Assembly: GCA_964498525.1 (NCBI GenBank)
Contig: CAZCGU010000011.1
Location: 1-64,000, forward strand
Reading direction: 5' to 3'
DNA: 64,000 nucleotides
Source: DTU098 sp964498525
GTDB taxonomy: Bacteria; Bacillota; Desulfotomaculia; Desulfotomaculales; Pelotomaculaceae
Shown here piece by piece: positions 27,828-36,860 of this stretch (its first letter is position 1; each line of letters begins with the position of its first letter). The position numbers and the translations under genes were made by a program. The notes below the pieces were generated by a model. The model was not told the origin of the DNA and ran no database searches. It saw nothing but the letters and a program-made list of their open reading frames with translations.

Positions 27828-29072
27828 ATGCAGGTTGCTTCCGGCCGTTTGGAGTTGTGGCGCCGGGTAGCCTTATTAATTGGTATTCTTTTGGGAGTCG
27901 GGCTGTATTTTTATGTAACCCCGTCCGTAGTCAGTGTTACCGCGGTAGATTGGGAACAGGAACAGGCCCGGGAGCTTAAGCCGGCCAGCGGTTATGTTTC
28001 CTCTGAGAGAAAAAGACTTAGCCAGCTGCCCCTGGATCAGTATATCCGGGAAAAAACCGGCGGCCGGGTAACCCTGGTTGAAGAGGGGCAGTGGGAGGAT
28101 TTTTTCCAGCAGGTGCAGCTGGCCAGTTATGGACAGTACGGGCTATCCATTTACGGCAACAGGGTGAGCAAAACGGATAAGGACGACTTCTGGAAACCCA
28201 CGGGACCGGTGCCGGTGTTCTTTAAGCCGGATGAACTTCCCTTTGCCCAATGGGGGCTTAGCTTTATAATGGATGAAAGGCTTTATATTAAAACTGCCCG
28301 GGGTGATTCCTGCCTGCTAATAAAATTCGAAGACTACCAGTGGACAGTGTCGGCCATGTACCAACCCTACAGGGTTGCGCCGGATTGGCTTTATCATCCC
28401 TGCCGCCTGTTTGGCACGGGCGTCCTGGCAGCCGGACTGCTGCTGTATTTTTTCCTGCCCCGGCGCAAGAGGAAACCAGAAGACATTGTATATGCTGCAA
28501 GCAATTTGGCGGCCGGAGACATAGTAGCCGTTATTCTCCTTGCACCCTTTTACGGCCTGCCCTTCGTGATCAGCGGCGGTACAGTACAGTCCCTTACTTC
28601 CCTGTGGCCAATAAGCGCAGCCATGTGGTTTTTGGCGCTGTTCGTGGTAGCGATCTTTTACTATAACGCCTGGTATGCGTCCTACCGGATTGAATTGACT
28701 TCGGACGCCTTATACCTGATTACTTTTAAGGGGGTGCGGGAGTTGCCCTTTGCGGAAATAAACTCGGTTTCCCATGTTTCCTTGAAAAACCCGGGCTGGT
28801 TTCGCAAGCTGTTTATGACCCTGGCCCTGCTTTCCTTTATTGGCGGGCGCAGTTCCCCCCAGCCGGTGGGCGGGGCCGTGCTGGCAGCCACTGCTGCTTA
28901 CGGGGGCCTGGAGCTGGGCAGCCGGGGAAAGCCCCTTTACATCTGGTATACCGATCAGTGGGGCAGTACCATTATTCGCAATTTTGACAGGCTGCTGGGG
29001 GCCATCCGCGCATCAGGGCGCAGCATCAACAAAGAACCCAGGGAAATAGAAGGGTTTGCTATGTTTATGTGA
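27828..29072 (+). CDS. Membrane protein with PH-like tail, unknown function
   Basis: 414 residues from ATG 27828 (site AAAGGGGGA). TM1 is at about 10-32 (VALLIGILLGVGLYFYVT), followed by an extracytoplasmic segment of about 170 residues. TM2 (about 197-218) ends in a basic patch PRRKRKPEDIV, and two further TMs occur near 230-285. A tail resembles bacterial PH-like strands (YRIELTSDALYLITFKGVRELPFAEINSVSHV). It lies 156 nt ahead of lemA and the DUF2207 gene on the same strand, so all three may act together in the envelope. No family name is certain. Confidence 0.75.
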   Translation: MQVASGRLELWRRVALLIGILLGVGLYFYVTPSVVSVTAVDWEQEQARELKPASGYVSSERKRLSQLPLDQYIREKTGGRVTLVEEGQWEDFFQQVQLASYGQYGLSIYGNRVSKTDKDDFWKPTGPVPVFFKPDELPFAQWGLSFIMDERLYIKTARGDSCLLIKFEDYQWTVSAMYQPYRVAPDWLYHPCRLFGTGVLAAGLLLYFFLPRRKRKPEDIVYAASNLAAGDIVAVILLAPFYGLPFVISGGTVQSLTSLWPISAAMWFLALFVVAIFYYNAWYASYRIELTSDALYLITFKGVRELPFAEINSVSHVSLKNPGWFRKLFMTLALLSFIGGRSSPQPVGGAVLAATAAYGGLELGSRGKPLYIWYTDQWGSTIIRNFDRLLGAIRASGRSINKEPREIEGFAMFM

Positions 29073-29228
29073 AGATGTACCAGTTGTACGGATGTAACTG
29101 TGTTACAATACTATTGTCCATCGATCTGTTTAGCTTCAGGCCAAATTTTATTGCCGCGGGGTTAGCCGGATTAGTTTGCCGGGCAGGTTGGCAGGGAAGA
29201 AGCGTTAAAATTAAAGGAGGCTTACGGG

Positions 29229-29789
29229 ATGTCCACGGGTATAATCGGCCTGTTGGTTGTGCTGCTGCTTATAGGTGTTTTTTTAATAGCTACCTACAAC
29301 AAGCTGGTACAGCTGCGGCAAAGGGTCCAAAACTCCTGGTCCCAGGTGGACGTGCAGCTCAAAAGGCGGTACGACTTGATCCCCAATTTGGTCAGCGCGG
29401 TTAAAGGGTATGCCCAGCACGAAAAGGAGACCCTGGAAAAGGTAACCCAGGCCAGAAATATGGCTGTCAAGGCTGGAAGTATCACCGAGCAGGCCAGGGC
29501 GGAAAATATTTTGAGCGGCGCCTTAAAATCTTTGTTCGCGGTGGCGGAAGCTTATCCGGACCTGAAGGCCAACACCAATTTCATCCAGCTTCAGTCCGAA
29601 CTGAGTGACACAGAAAACAAGATATCCTTTTCCCGTCAGTTTTACAATGATACGGTGCAGATGTTCAACACAAAAATTGAAATATTTCCGAACAACCTGT
29701 TTGCCGGTGCATTTGGTTTTCAGAAGGCTGATTACTTCACCCTCCAGGAAGAGGCTGAGGCCAGGCAAAATGTTAAAGTTAATTTTTAA
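29229..29789 (+). CDS. lemA: LemA family protein
   Basis: 186 residues, normal for the family. N-terminal TM: GIIGLLVVLLLIGVFLIATYN. Then follows the LemA helical core with RRYDLIPNLVSAVKGYAQHEKETLEKVTQARN (family signature, about 39-70), LQSELSDTENKISFSRQFYND and the FAGAFGFQKADYF end. The site AAAGGAGGC precedes ATG 29229. LemA proteins are membrane-anchored helical bundles of unclear function, often next to DUF2207 or TPM-domain genes as here; the DUF2207 gene starts 16 nt downstream. Confidence 0.93.
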   Translation: MSTGIIGLLVVLLLIGVFLIATYNKLVQLRQRVQNSWSQVDVQLKRRYDLIPNLVSAVKGYAQHEKETLEKVTQARNMAVKAGSITEQARAENILSGALKSLFAVAEAYPDLKANTNFIQLQSELSDTENKISFSRQFYNDTVQMFNTKIEIFPNNLFAGAFGFQKADYFTLQEEAEARQNVKVNF

Positions 29790-29805
29790 AGGGGCTTTAA
29801 CCATA

Positions 29806-31707
29806 ATGAAAAGTGACAGCAAGAACTGGCTGAGGTTAAGAAGCGGCCTGATTATTCTAATTGCCGGCCTGCTTTTGCCGTTGGGGCTTGCCGCACCGGC
29901 CCGGGCGGAACGCAGTCTGACCATGCGGCAGATTGTGGTGGAGGCGGTGGCGTTACCGGATGCTTCCATGCAGGTTACAGAAAAACTGACCATTAATTTT
30001 TCCGGCCAGTGGAACGGCTTTTTCCTCAGTATCCCCCGAAGTGATTCTCCGGTTGAGGATGTGGTGGTGTCCGAGGGGGGCCAACCCTACAAATTTAATC
30101 CTGGCACTGAATATGGCCCGCCGGGCACTTATCTGGTTAAAAGTGAGCACAGTAAAACAACCATCGACTGGAGTATAAATGCCAGGGATGAGGTGCGCAC
30201 CTTTGACGTATCCTACCGGGTCGGCAACGCCATTAAGGTGCACAAGGACGTTGCCGAGCTATACCGCAAATTTATTGGTTCCGACAACGCCCAAAGGGTG
30301 CATGAGGTGCAGGTAAACCTGAAACTCCCGCCGGGCGCAGCCAATTATAAACAGGGTGAAGATATACGAATCTGGGGGCATGGCCCCTTAAACGGTGAAG
30401 TGAATTTTACCGCCCCAGATGCTGTCACCTGGCACGTTAAAGACCTTCCTCCCCATACCTTTGTAGAAGGAAGGGTAGTTATGCCGGCGGACTTGTTCTC
30501 CGGCGCCCCGGCAGGCGCTTTTACGGACAAAACGGTACTCGGGGACATCCTGGCAGAAGAACAGGCCTGGGCCCGGGATGCCAACCGGAAGCGCCAACTT
30601 GCCAGGTCGGAAATTGGCGGGGCCACAGCTATTTTATTGTTTGCCCTGGGAATCGTCTATCTTTTGCGGCGCAAGTATGGGGGCAGCTACCCCACCCAAT
30701 TTAACGGTCCCTACTACCGCGAGCTGCCGGCCGGGTACAGTCCGGCGGAATTAAGCACCCTGTGGAATTTTAAAAAGATCAAACCCCCCGATCTTACCGC
30801 CACAATCCTGGATTTAGCCCGGCGCAGATTTCTTTTAATTGACGAAAAGAGGCAAGAGGTACGTAAAATTTTCGGTTCAAAAGAAGTCAAAACCTATTGC
30901 CTGTCTTTCCTGCCCGCTCCCGAACCAGCCTCCTTAAGAAAACCGGAGGAAGCGGTATTGCGTCCCCATGAGAAGGATTTGCTGGATTATCTGAAGCGCA
31001 CCATTGCCGGCGGGCGCGGTTACGTATATTTAAACGAGATAGAAGGGTTCTCCAAGAAAAACGGCAGGGCCTTTTATAACTTCTGGCAGCAGTGGACAGC
31101 AGGCTTAAATAAGCAGGGGGAAAACCTTAACTTTTTTGAGCACAAAGGCAACATGCCCCTGATAACTCTATTAGCTGGACTTGTGCTCTTTACTCTGGGG
31201 GCGGCTGCCGTTTCCCGGACGCCCTTTTTAGGCGCCGCCCTGATTATTGCCGGGGCTGTCATCGGCCTGGTACCCCGGTCGTTTAAAAAACGGTCAGCCC
31301 CCGGGCAGGAGGATTTTACGCGCTGGCAGGCGTTCAGAAGGTTTCTTCTGCATTTTTCCCAAATGGAGCGCCATGAAATACCCAGCCTGATTATCTGGGA
31401 ACACTACCTGGTTTATGCGGTAACACTGGGAGTGGCCAGGGAGGTAATAAAGCAGTTGGAAATAGTATTTCCCAGCATGCAGGACGGCGATTACCGTTTC
31501 GGCGGCGGCTGGTTGAGCGGCGGCTCATTGAACAACTTTAGCTCTTTACACAATTCCTTAAATGATATAGGAGGCGTTTTTGAGCGTTCCCTGAAAACCG
31601 CCCAGACGGCGGTAAGCAAATCGTCGTCAGGTTCCGGCGGCGGCGGGGGGTTTTCCTCCGGCGGCGGCGGAGGCGGCGGCGGTGGCTCCAGCTATGGCGG
31701 CCGGTAG
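29806..31707 (+). CDS. DUF2207 membrane protein (YciQ-like)
   Basis: 633 residues. Signal/TM: LIILIAGLLLPLGLAAPARA (about 14-33). The extracytoplasmic DUF2207 domain has RQIVVEAVALPDASMQVTEKLTINFSGQWNGFF and later IDWSINARDEVRTFDVSY. A TM near 270-290 comes before a cytoplasmic stretch (YYRELPAGYSPAELSTLWNFK), two TMs follow at about 450-490, and the tail is Gly/Ser-rich (SSGGGGGGGGGSS), as is usual in this family. ATG 29806 with AAAGGGG is preferred over in-frame starts inside lemA. It is paired with lemA. Confidence 0.9.
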   Translation: MKSDSKNWLRLRSGLIILIAGLLLPLGLAAPARAERSLTMRQIVVEAVALPDASMQVTEKLTINFSGQWNGFFLSIPRSDSPVEDVVVSEGGQPYKFNPGTEYGPPGTYLVKSEHSKTTIDWSINARDEVRTFDVSYRVGNAIKVHKDVAELYRKFIGSDNAQRVHEVQVNLKLPPGAANYKQGEDIRIWGHGPLNGEVNFTAPDAVTWHVKDLPPHTFVEGRVVMPADLFSGAPAGAFTDKTVLGDILAEEQAWARDANRKRQLARSEIGGATAILLFALGIVYLLRRKYGGSYPTQFNGPYYRELPAGYSPAELSTLWNFKKIKPPDLTATILDLARRRFLLIDEKRQEVRKIFGSKEVKTYCLSFLPAPEPASLRKPEEAVLRPHEKDLLDYLKRTIAGGRGYVYLNEIEGFSKKNGRAFYNFWQQWTAGLNKQGENLNFFEHKGNMPLITLLAGLVLFTLGAAAVSRTPFLGAALIIAGAVIGLVPRSFKKRSAPGQEDFTRWQAFRRFLLHFSQMERHEIPSLIIWEHYLVYAVTLGVAREVIKQLEIVFPSMQDGDYRFGGGWLSGGSLNNFSSLHNSLNDIGGVFERSLKTAQTAVSKSSSGSGGGGGFSSGGGGGGGGGSSYGGR

Positions 31708-31714
31708 AGCCGGC

Positions 31715-31799
31715 TTGTGTTGGATTAATGTTAAATTGACCCCGGGTTGGTGTTCGTTTTGTACCGGATTGATGTTGAATTGGTCCCGGATCGGTTTTT
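31715..31799 (+). repeat. Imperfect tandem repeat of about 43 bp
   Basis: Two units (31715-31756 and 31757-31799) share GGATTRATGTTRAATTG and CCCGG; a partial third unit (TTGATCTTGAAATGA) follows. The repeat lies between the DUF2207 gene and the zinc-ribbon gene. It may be a remnant of short-repeat expansion. Confidence 0.5.
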
Positions 31800-31820
31800 A
31801 ATTGATCTTGAAATGATCTT

Positions 31821-32096
31821 ATGCTGGTTTGGACAGGCGCCGGACTGGGGTCCGGGGTGAAGGAGTGTTTTTTTAAAAAAGATGACGGCAAGATTTACAC
31901 CAGGAGCGCCGAAAATGACGATACTGTTTTTAATTACTTTAAAATAGGCGACAAAGTCCGGCACCATGGCGGGCTGAACTCAATTGAAAAGTTCGATAAA
32001 ACCGGGGATAAGATTATCTTTTGCAGCTCCTGCGCCTATTTAAACGACGTCAGGGATGATTTGTGTGTTAAGTGTAAATGTCCGTTGCTGAAGTAG
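31821..32096 (+). CDS. Small zinc-ribbon protein
   Basis: Up to 91 residues; the true start may be a GTG or Val codon near 31857, as no strong site precedes ATG 31821. The C-terminus has CSSCAYLNDVRDDLCVKC, a CxxC...CxxC zinc ribbon, followed by CPLL. The front part is polar (KDDGKIYTRSAENDDTVFNYFKIGDKVRHHGG). Function is unknown. It stands alone between the DUF2207 gene and the BMP lipoprotein. Confidence 0.55.
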   Translation: MLVWTGAGLGSGVKECFFKKDDGKIYTRSAENDDTVFNYFKIGDKVRHHGGLNSIEKFDKTGDKIIFCSSCAYLNDVRDDLCVKCKCPLLK

Positions 32097-32475
32097 TCCC
32101 AACAACTTGGAGGCGTTCGGTTTGAAAGCTGAATGTTAAACCAGGGTACCCCGGCGATACTTGGACTAATTTAAAACAAGCCTGTAAACGGACTTAAAAT
32201 GATATGTTTTAGTTTGCATATGGCAAGAAGAACCCGGTTTGACCGGTTTTTTTTGTTTCTAACTTACTATTGGGGAAGGTTTTTGCGCTCCAAGAAAAAT
32301 TTTGTCAAAAAAAGAGGAACAACCAATTCTAATCGTGAATTGTTACAAATACATATTTCGGACAAAGGAAGGTGTCTAAAAGGATCCTTGATGCAACAAA
32401 TCCCAAGGAGCAATAAACCCTTACAGTGCGTACTCTCATTGAATTGGATTGGGGTGAGGAAGAATAAACAGAAAC
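32097..32475. other. Intergenic region, no supported gene
   Basis: AT-richer spacer upstream of the lipoprotein gene. A 116-codon frame overlapping the lipoprotein start has basic, Cys-poor sequence and no ribosome binding site, and I take it as a shadow. No riboswitch is recognised. Confidence 0.5.
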
Positions 32476-33552
32476 GTGCTTATTATGGCCTGGTTAATAA
32501 TGGTTTTTCTGTTTACTGCTGCGGTTTCCGGTTGCAGTGGTATTTTTGATCCTGCTGACGGCCGGAAACAGGTATGTGAGCCGCTTAAGGTTGGTCTGGT
32601 TCTAGATGTCGGCGGACGGGGCGACCTCTCTTTTAATGATGCAGCCTGCAGCGGGTTGGAAAAAGCCAAAAAAGAGCTGGGCGCCCGGGTACAGGTGCAA
32701 TGCCTGGAACCGGTTGAAGAAGCCGACAGGGAAAAGTTGCTCAGTTCTTTAGCCCGGGAAAAGTATGATCTTGTGCTGGGCCTGGGACAATTTTTCACCG
32801 GCGCCATGGAAAAGGTGGCTTTGGATTACCCTTTAACCAGGTTCGTTTTGATCGATGCCTTCATTGACGGCCTGAAAGTAAACAACAATATCAGCTGTTT
32901 TACCTTTAGGGAAAATGAAGGCGCCTTTTTAGCCGGTGCGGCTGCCGCCATGAAAACAGGAAGCGGAAAAATCGGTTTTATCGGCGGTACAAAGCTGCCT
33001 GTCATTGAAAGGTTTGAAGCAGGCTATACCGCCGGGGCAAGGTATGTAAAACCAGATATAGTTGTGCTTTCCAGCTATGTGGGAACAGGTCTGGAGGGCT
33101 TTCGCAAGCCGGAAAAAGGCAAGGAGCTGGCTTTACAGCAGATGGACGGCGGCGCCGATGTCATTTTCCATGCTGCCGGGGGATCGGGTAATGGTGTCAA
33201 CGAGATTGTAACTGCCCGGAACAGACTGGTCATCGGGGTAGATATGGACCAGACTTTCACCGTGGCTGAAGAGCGGCGGGCTTATGTCTTGACCAGTGTT
33301 GTTAAAGGTGTGGACAGGGCTGTTTATGACAGCGTTAATTTTCAATTAAAGGGTGAGCTGAACGGGGGTTACTACGAATACGGTTTACAGGACGGGGGCG
33401 TTTATTACGCTGAAAATAGTATTAACGAAACCCTGTTGACGGATATAAAGCCCCGTTTGGAAGAGATTAAAGCCGGGATCATCGGCGACGAAATAAATGT
33501 CCCCGTAAGTAAAAAAGAACCCCGGGGGTTAAAACAAGCGCCGGGTGTTTAA
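32476..33552 (+). CDS. BMP/Med-family substrate-binding lipoprotein
   Basis: 358 residues from GTG 32476. Lipoprotein signal: LIMVFLFTAAVSGC with lipobox AVSGC (about residues 16-20). The mature part has KVGLVLDVGGRGDLSFNDAACSGLEKA, the start of the basic membrane protein family that binds nucleosides, and later FTFRENEGAFLAGAAAA, KIGFIGGTKLPVIERFEAGY, IFHAAGGSGNGVNEI and VIGVDMDQ. No ABC permease or ATPase gene is adjacent, so it may serve a transporter elsewhere or act as a sensor protein. Confidence 0.88.
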   Translation: MLIMAWLIMVFLFTAAVSGCSGIFDPADGRKQVCEPLKVGLVLDVGGRGDLSFNDAACSGLEKAKKELGARVQVQCLEPVEEADREKLLSSLAREKYDLVLGLGQFFTGAMEKVALDYPLTRFVLIDAFIDGLKVNNNISCFTFRENEGAFLAGAAAAMKTGSGKIGFIGGTKLPVIERFEAGYTAGARYVKPDIVVLSSYVGTGLEGFRKPEKGKELALQQMDGGADVIFHAAGGSGNGVNEIVTARNRLVIGVDMDQTFTVAEERRAYVLTSVVKGVDRAVYDSVNFQLKGELNGGYYEYGLQDGGVYYAENSINETLLTDIKPRLEEIKAGIIGDEINVPVSKKEPRGLKQAPGV

Positions 33553-33792
33553 AATCGTATGGTACAGGGCCAAAATAAACCCGGTGTATAAAGTCGTATA
33601 AAAGGTGTAATTAAACCCGGGGAACTGGGACACCTTATTCGTTATTTGTCCAGGGGAGTCTCCTCCCTTGGGAATAGTGTCAATTGGTTTTAACTGCAAT
33701 TGGGGGCGGACAGGTTTCTGGACGAACCCGGGGATATTTTACAAGCCCCTGCCGGCAGCTGCCTGTAATATCTGGAACTGAGAGGTTTTAAA

Positions 33793-35220
33793 ATGAACCC
33801 GGAACTGGTGCGGGAAGGACAAAACAGGTATATTTTAAGACGCCGGGGAAACATGTGCGTGGATGGTATTGTATACCTCAATCACCGGCTACTGCCCCTG
33901 GTAAAAGGAGATAAATCGCTCCAGCAGCTGGCTAACGCGGCTTGTTTACCGGGGGTGGTGGACCGGGTGTGCGGTATGCCGGATATTCACGAGGGTTTCG
34001 GCCTGCCCATAGGGGGAGTCATGGCCATGGCTGCTGACGGCGTAATTTCAGCCGGAGCGGTGGGAATGGATATAAACTGTGGTGTTCGCCTGCTGACAAC
34101 CGGAATCGAGGCGGGGGAACTGGGTTTACCCGTCTTGCGCGCCCTGATTAACAGAATTGAAGAGTATGTGCCCACCGGATTGGGCAGAAGGGGCAAACAC
34201 AAGGGTATCACCAGGGAAGTTTTCGAAGAGGTGGTCCAGGCCGGTTCCCGGCGAATAATTGATTACGGTTGCGGCTGGCCTGAAGACGCGGCTAAAACCG
34301 AAGAAAGGGGTTGCCTGCAAGGCGCCGATCTGGGGGCGGTCAGTAAGGAAGCCTGTAACCGTGGCTCCCTGCAGCTTGGCACACTGGGCGGAGGCAATCA
34401 TTTTATAGAATTACAGGTTGTTCAGGAAGTTTACGACCGGGTGGCTGGGGAGTGTTTTGGTTTGCGCCCTGGTTTTTTAACCGTGATGATTCATACCGGC
34501 AGCCGTGGTTTCGGCCACCAGATTTGCCGGGATTTTAGCAAAAGCCTGCTGCCGGCGGCCCGCAAACACGGCATTGAAGTGCCCGACCGGGGCCTGGCTT
34601 GCGCCCCGGTGGCGTCCAGGGAGGGGATGGCCTACTACGCCGCCATGGCTTGCGCGGTGAACTTTGCCTTCGCCAACCGGCAATTGATTACCCATGACGT
34701 TCGCTGCGCCTTTGGCGATGTTTTACAGTGCAACCCGGCGGACTTGGGCCTGCAGTTGGTTTATGACGTAGCCCATAATATTGCCAAATGGGAGACGCAC
34801 AGGGGGCAAAGGGTGCTGGTGCACCGCAAGGGAGCAACCCGGGCCCTGCCCCCCGGTCACCGGGGCAACCCGCCTGTATATCTTGCAACAGGCCACCCGG
34901 TCCTGGTTCCCGGGAGCATGGGCACAGCGTCCTATGTTTTAACAGGTACCGAAAAGGCGGCTGAAACTTTTTATTCAGCCAACCACGGAGCAGGCCGGAC
35001 CCTTTCCAGAACGGCTGCCCTGAAGAGCATATCCAGGGAGCAGTTTGAGCTAAGTATGGCCGGGGTGATCTACAACAGCAGGAATTACAGGGATCTGTTA
35101 GACGAAGCCCCCGGCGCTTACAAGAATATCGATGAGGTGGTAAGTGTCCTCTCCGGAATAGGTTTTACCAACCCGGTGGCCAGGCTGTTGCCGTTAGCTG
35201 TGATAAAGGGTAAAGACTAG
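33793..35220 (+). CDS. rtcB: RtcB-family RNA ligase
   Basis: 475 residues, normal length. Signatures: GMPDIHEGFGLPIGGVMA, GAVGMDINCGVRLL (metal Asp and Cys), TLGGGNHFIELQ, HTGSRGFGHQI, YDVAHNIAKWE, VHRKGATRA, PGSMGTASYVL, and NHGAGR with the His that is guanylylated (about residue 396). RtcB joins RNA 3'-phosphate or 2',3'-cyclic phosphate to 5'-OH ends using GTP and Mn. No archease or rtcA/rtcR gene is adjacent. The next gene is over 200 nt away and unrelated. Confidence 0.93.
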   Translation: MNPELVREGQNRYILRRRGNMCVDGIVYLNHRLLPLVKGDKSLQQLANAACLPGVVDRVCGMPDIHEGFGLPIGGVMAMAADGVISAGAVGMDINCGVRLLTTGIEAGELGLPVLRALINRIEEYVPTGLGRRGKHKGITREVFEEVVQAGSRRIIDYGCGWPEDAAKTEERGCLQGADLGAVSKEACNRGSLQLGTLGGGNHFIELQVVQEVYDRVAGECFGLRPGFLTVMIHTGSRGFGHQICRDFSKSLLPAARKHGIEVPDRGLACAPVASREGMAYYAAMACAVNFAFANRQLITHDVRCAFGDVLQCNPADLGLQLVYDVAHNIAKWETHRGQRVLVHRKGATRALPPGHRGNPPVYLATGHPVLVPGSMGTASYVLTGTEKAAETFYSANHGAGRTLSRTAALKSISREQFELSMAGVIYNSRNYRDLLDEAPGAYKNIDEVVSVLSGIGFTNPVARLLPLAVIKGKD

Positions 35221-35392
35221 GTTGGGCCGGCCGTGGGCGGTAATTCAGCAACACCGGGAAGGCCTTGGAAGAAGTTTTTATACCAAATGCGTTTGCCTTT
35301 AATCCCAGGGTGTTTTTGTCAAAGTAAATCATTACGTTGCGGCAAAAAATTACCTGGAAAAAGCCTTTAAGGGGATATTTTATTTCTCTTTC

Positions 35393-35421
35393 TTGACAGT
35401 CGCCTGAGCAGGAAATATAAT
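35393..35421 (+). promoter_or_regulatory. Perfect-consensus sigma-A promoter
   Basis: TTGACA (35393-35398), a 17-bp spacer and TATAAT (35416-35421). This is the only perfect consensus promoter I noticed in the window. The first well-supported start codon downstream is 300 nt away (35723). The transcript would cover the untranslated or decayed region 35428-35722. Confidence 0.75.
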
Positions 35422-35427
35422 TGTCAT

Positions 35428-35660
35428 AACAACTATTAATTATGAATGGAAATAGATTTCAGATTGGATTAGTCAATCGGTTTCATTCTGAACAGAACCA
35501 ATGCAAAATTAAAGAACGAATTTCACCAGCGTACGAACGAAGGAAAGGACTTGCAGGGAAAACTTGTACCCCTGGCCAGGGGCATCCTGACCAAAGTCCT
35601 GGTGGTATCGGATCAGAAAAAACCAGGGAGCTAAAGGATACGTTGAACAGAATATGTTGT
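35428..35660 (+). other. Transcribed stretch with a possible broken small gene
   Basis: Downstream of the consensus promoter. One frame starting ATG 35442 reads MNGNRFQIGLVNRF. Another, open 35473-35634, reads NRTNAKLKNEFHQR and QGKLVPLARGILTKVLVVSD. Joined by one frameshift near 35485 they would give a plausible small protein of about 65 residues. No ribosome binding site is seen. It may be a pseudogene or a noncoding RNA. Another -10-like TGGTATAAT occurs near 35664-35672. Confidence 0.35.
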
Positions 35661-35722
35661 AATATGGTATAATTCCGGCATCTTCTCCTTTGGACCTTAA
35701 ATTCTAAATGGGATGATGATTT

Positions 35723-35962
35723 ATGAGAACAAAAAATTACCAGAGGGTGCAGGATTATTTGAGTTCAATTTGCAGGCAAATGCTGCATAAGGACATGGTT
35801 AAAAATAAGTTGGAGAATTGTTTAATTGAGATTATCGAAAATAAAATATCAAAGGGGATACCCGAGGACAAGGCTATTGATTGCGCCATGGGGCAGCTGG
35901 GCGATCCCCTGCAACTGGGGAAGAATTTGCGCTGGCTGGAGTGCTTGTTCTCCCTTGATTAA
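35723..35962 (+). CDS. Small HAAS/permease-prefix-like protein
   Basis: 79 residues. The pattern MLHKDMVKNKLENCLIEIIENKISKGIPEDKAIDCAMGQLGDPLQLGKNLR matches the short helical 'permease prefix'/HAAS-type domain found before membrane proteins in Firmicutes, with the usual end GDPxxLGKxL. Here it is a stand-alone gene, 24 nt before a membrane-protein gene, which is consistent with a split version of that arrangement. Confidence 0.65.
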   Translation: MRTKNYQRVQDYLSSICRQMLHKDMVKNKLENCLIEIIENKISKGIPEDKAIDCAMGQLGDPLQLGKNLRWLECLFSLD

Positions 35963-35986
35963 AAACCGGAGAAGGCAGGTGTTTCC

Positions 35987-36523
35987 ATGCCTAAATTAGG
36001 TCTTAAAGGCAGGCAGTGGCTGAAGGGGTTTCACATTCTGTTTGTTTGTGCCTGGGCCGGCACGGGCGTTTCCATGATGTTGATAGGCCTGGTTAAAGGC
36101 CATGTGCCCCGGGGGGATGAGCTCTATGCCTTTAACGCGGCCATCAAGCTTCTGGACGACTTTATCATAATCCCCGCGGCCCTGGGCGCCCTGCTCACCG
36201 GGATCCTCCTTTGCTGGCTGACTAACTGGGGCTTTTTTAAATTTAACTGGATAATTTTTAAATTGGTCATAACTATCGCCCAAATCTTATTCGGGACCTT
36301 CTTTTTGGGGCCGTGGACCAATGGGGCTGTCGCCATAGCCGGGGCGGAACGGGTACTGGCGCTGCAAAATACAGCCTACCTGCACTTCAGGCAAATGAGC
36401 AACTATTTTGGCGCCGTCCAGATTCTTCTGCTTTTTGCTGTTATTTTTATTTCGGTGCTGAAGCCGTGGGGGAAAAGAACAAAGCTGCCGGACGCCCGGG
36501 TAAAGAAGCAGATGGGTTCTTAA
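35987..36523 (+). CDS. DUF2269-like integral membrane protein
   Basis: 178 residues with four TMs: about 11-33 (FHILFVCAWAGTGVSMMLIG), 53-73 (IIIPAALGALLTGILLCWL), 82-102 (FKLVITIAQILFGTFFLGPW) and 138-157 (FGAVQILLLFAVIFISVL). The KGFHILFVCAWAGTG start resembles DUF2269/CopD-like small membrane proteins. Site GGAGAAGG precedes ATG 35987. Probably translated with the preceding small gene. Function unknown. Confidence 0.7.
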   Translation: MPKLGLKGRQWLKGFHILFVCAWAGTGVSMMLIGLVKGHVPRGDELYAFNAAIKLLDDFIIIPAALGALLTGILLCWLTNWGFFKFNWIIFKLVITIAQILFGTFFLGPWTNGAVAIAGAERVLALQNTAYLHFRQMSNYFGAVQILLLFAVIFISVLKPWGKRTKLPDARVKKQMGS

Positions 36524-36764
36524 TAAGCCCCGGGAATCTTGCTTTTTTGCGGTGGTTCCAGGTTGCCGGTATGTCATGCCCCTTTGTTTCAGGCAACAGC
36601 TTGGTGTTAACATGTTATTGTTTTTTTAGCGTGAGTTGGTAAACCCTACCTTATGTCGTCTTATTCTTTATTTCCCCGGCTGTTAGCTGCGATGCCTGCG
36701 GGTTTCAGGGTTTTGGCCAGGACCGTCAAGACGGATCTGTAAACTGTGATTGGACATTTTTTTT

Positions 36765-36804
36765 AGGGGTTGCTATTTTTAGCAACCCCTTTGACCTTTC
36801 TTAA
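36765..36804 (+). terminator. Terminator hairpin between convergent genes
   Basis: AGGGGTTGCT (36765-36774) pairs perfectly with AGCAACCCCT (36781-36790), with loop ATTTTT and TTGACCTTTCTT following. It lies between the plus-strand membrane gene and the minus-strand nitroreductase and could serve either. Confidence 0.75.
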
Positions 36805-36860
36805 GGGGCCTTCCAAAAAACTGCATCGGGGACATACAGCTGTTGATTCAAAATTAAAAC

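Noticed and set aside
32199..32549. 116-codon plus frame ahead of the BMP lipoprotein
   Set aside because: Overlaps the lipoprotein start in another frame, with no ribosome binding site.
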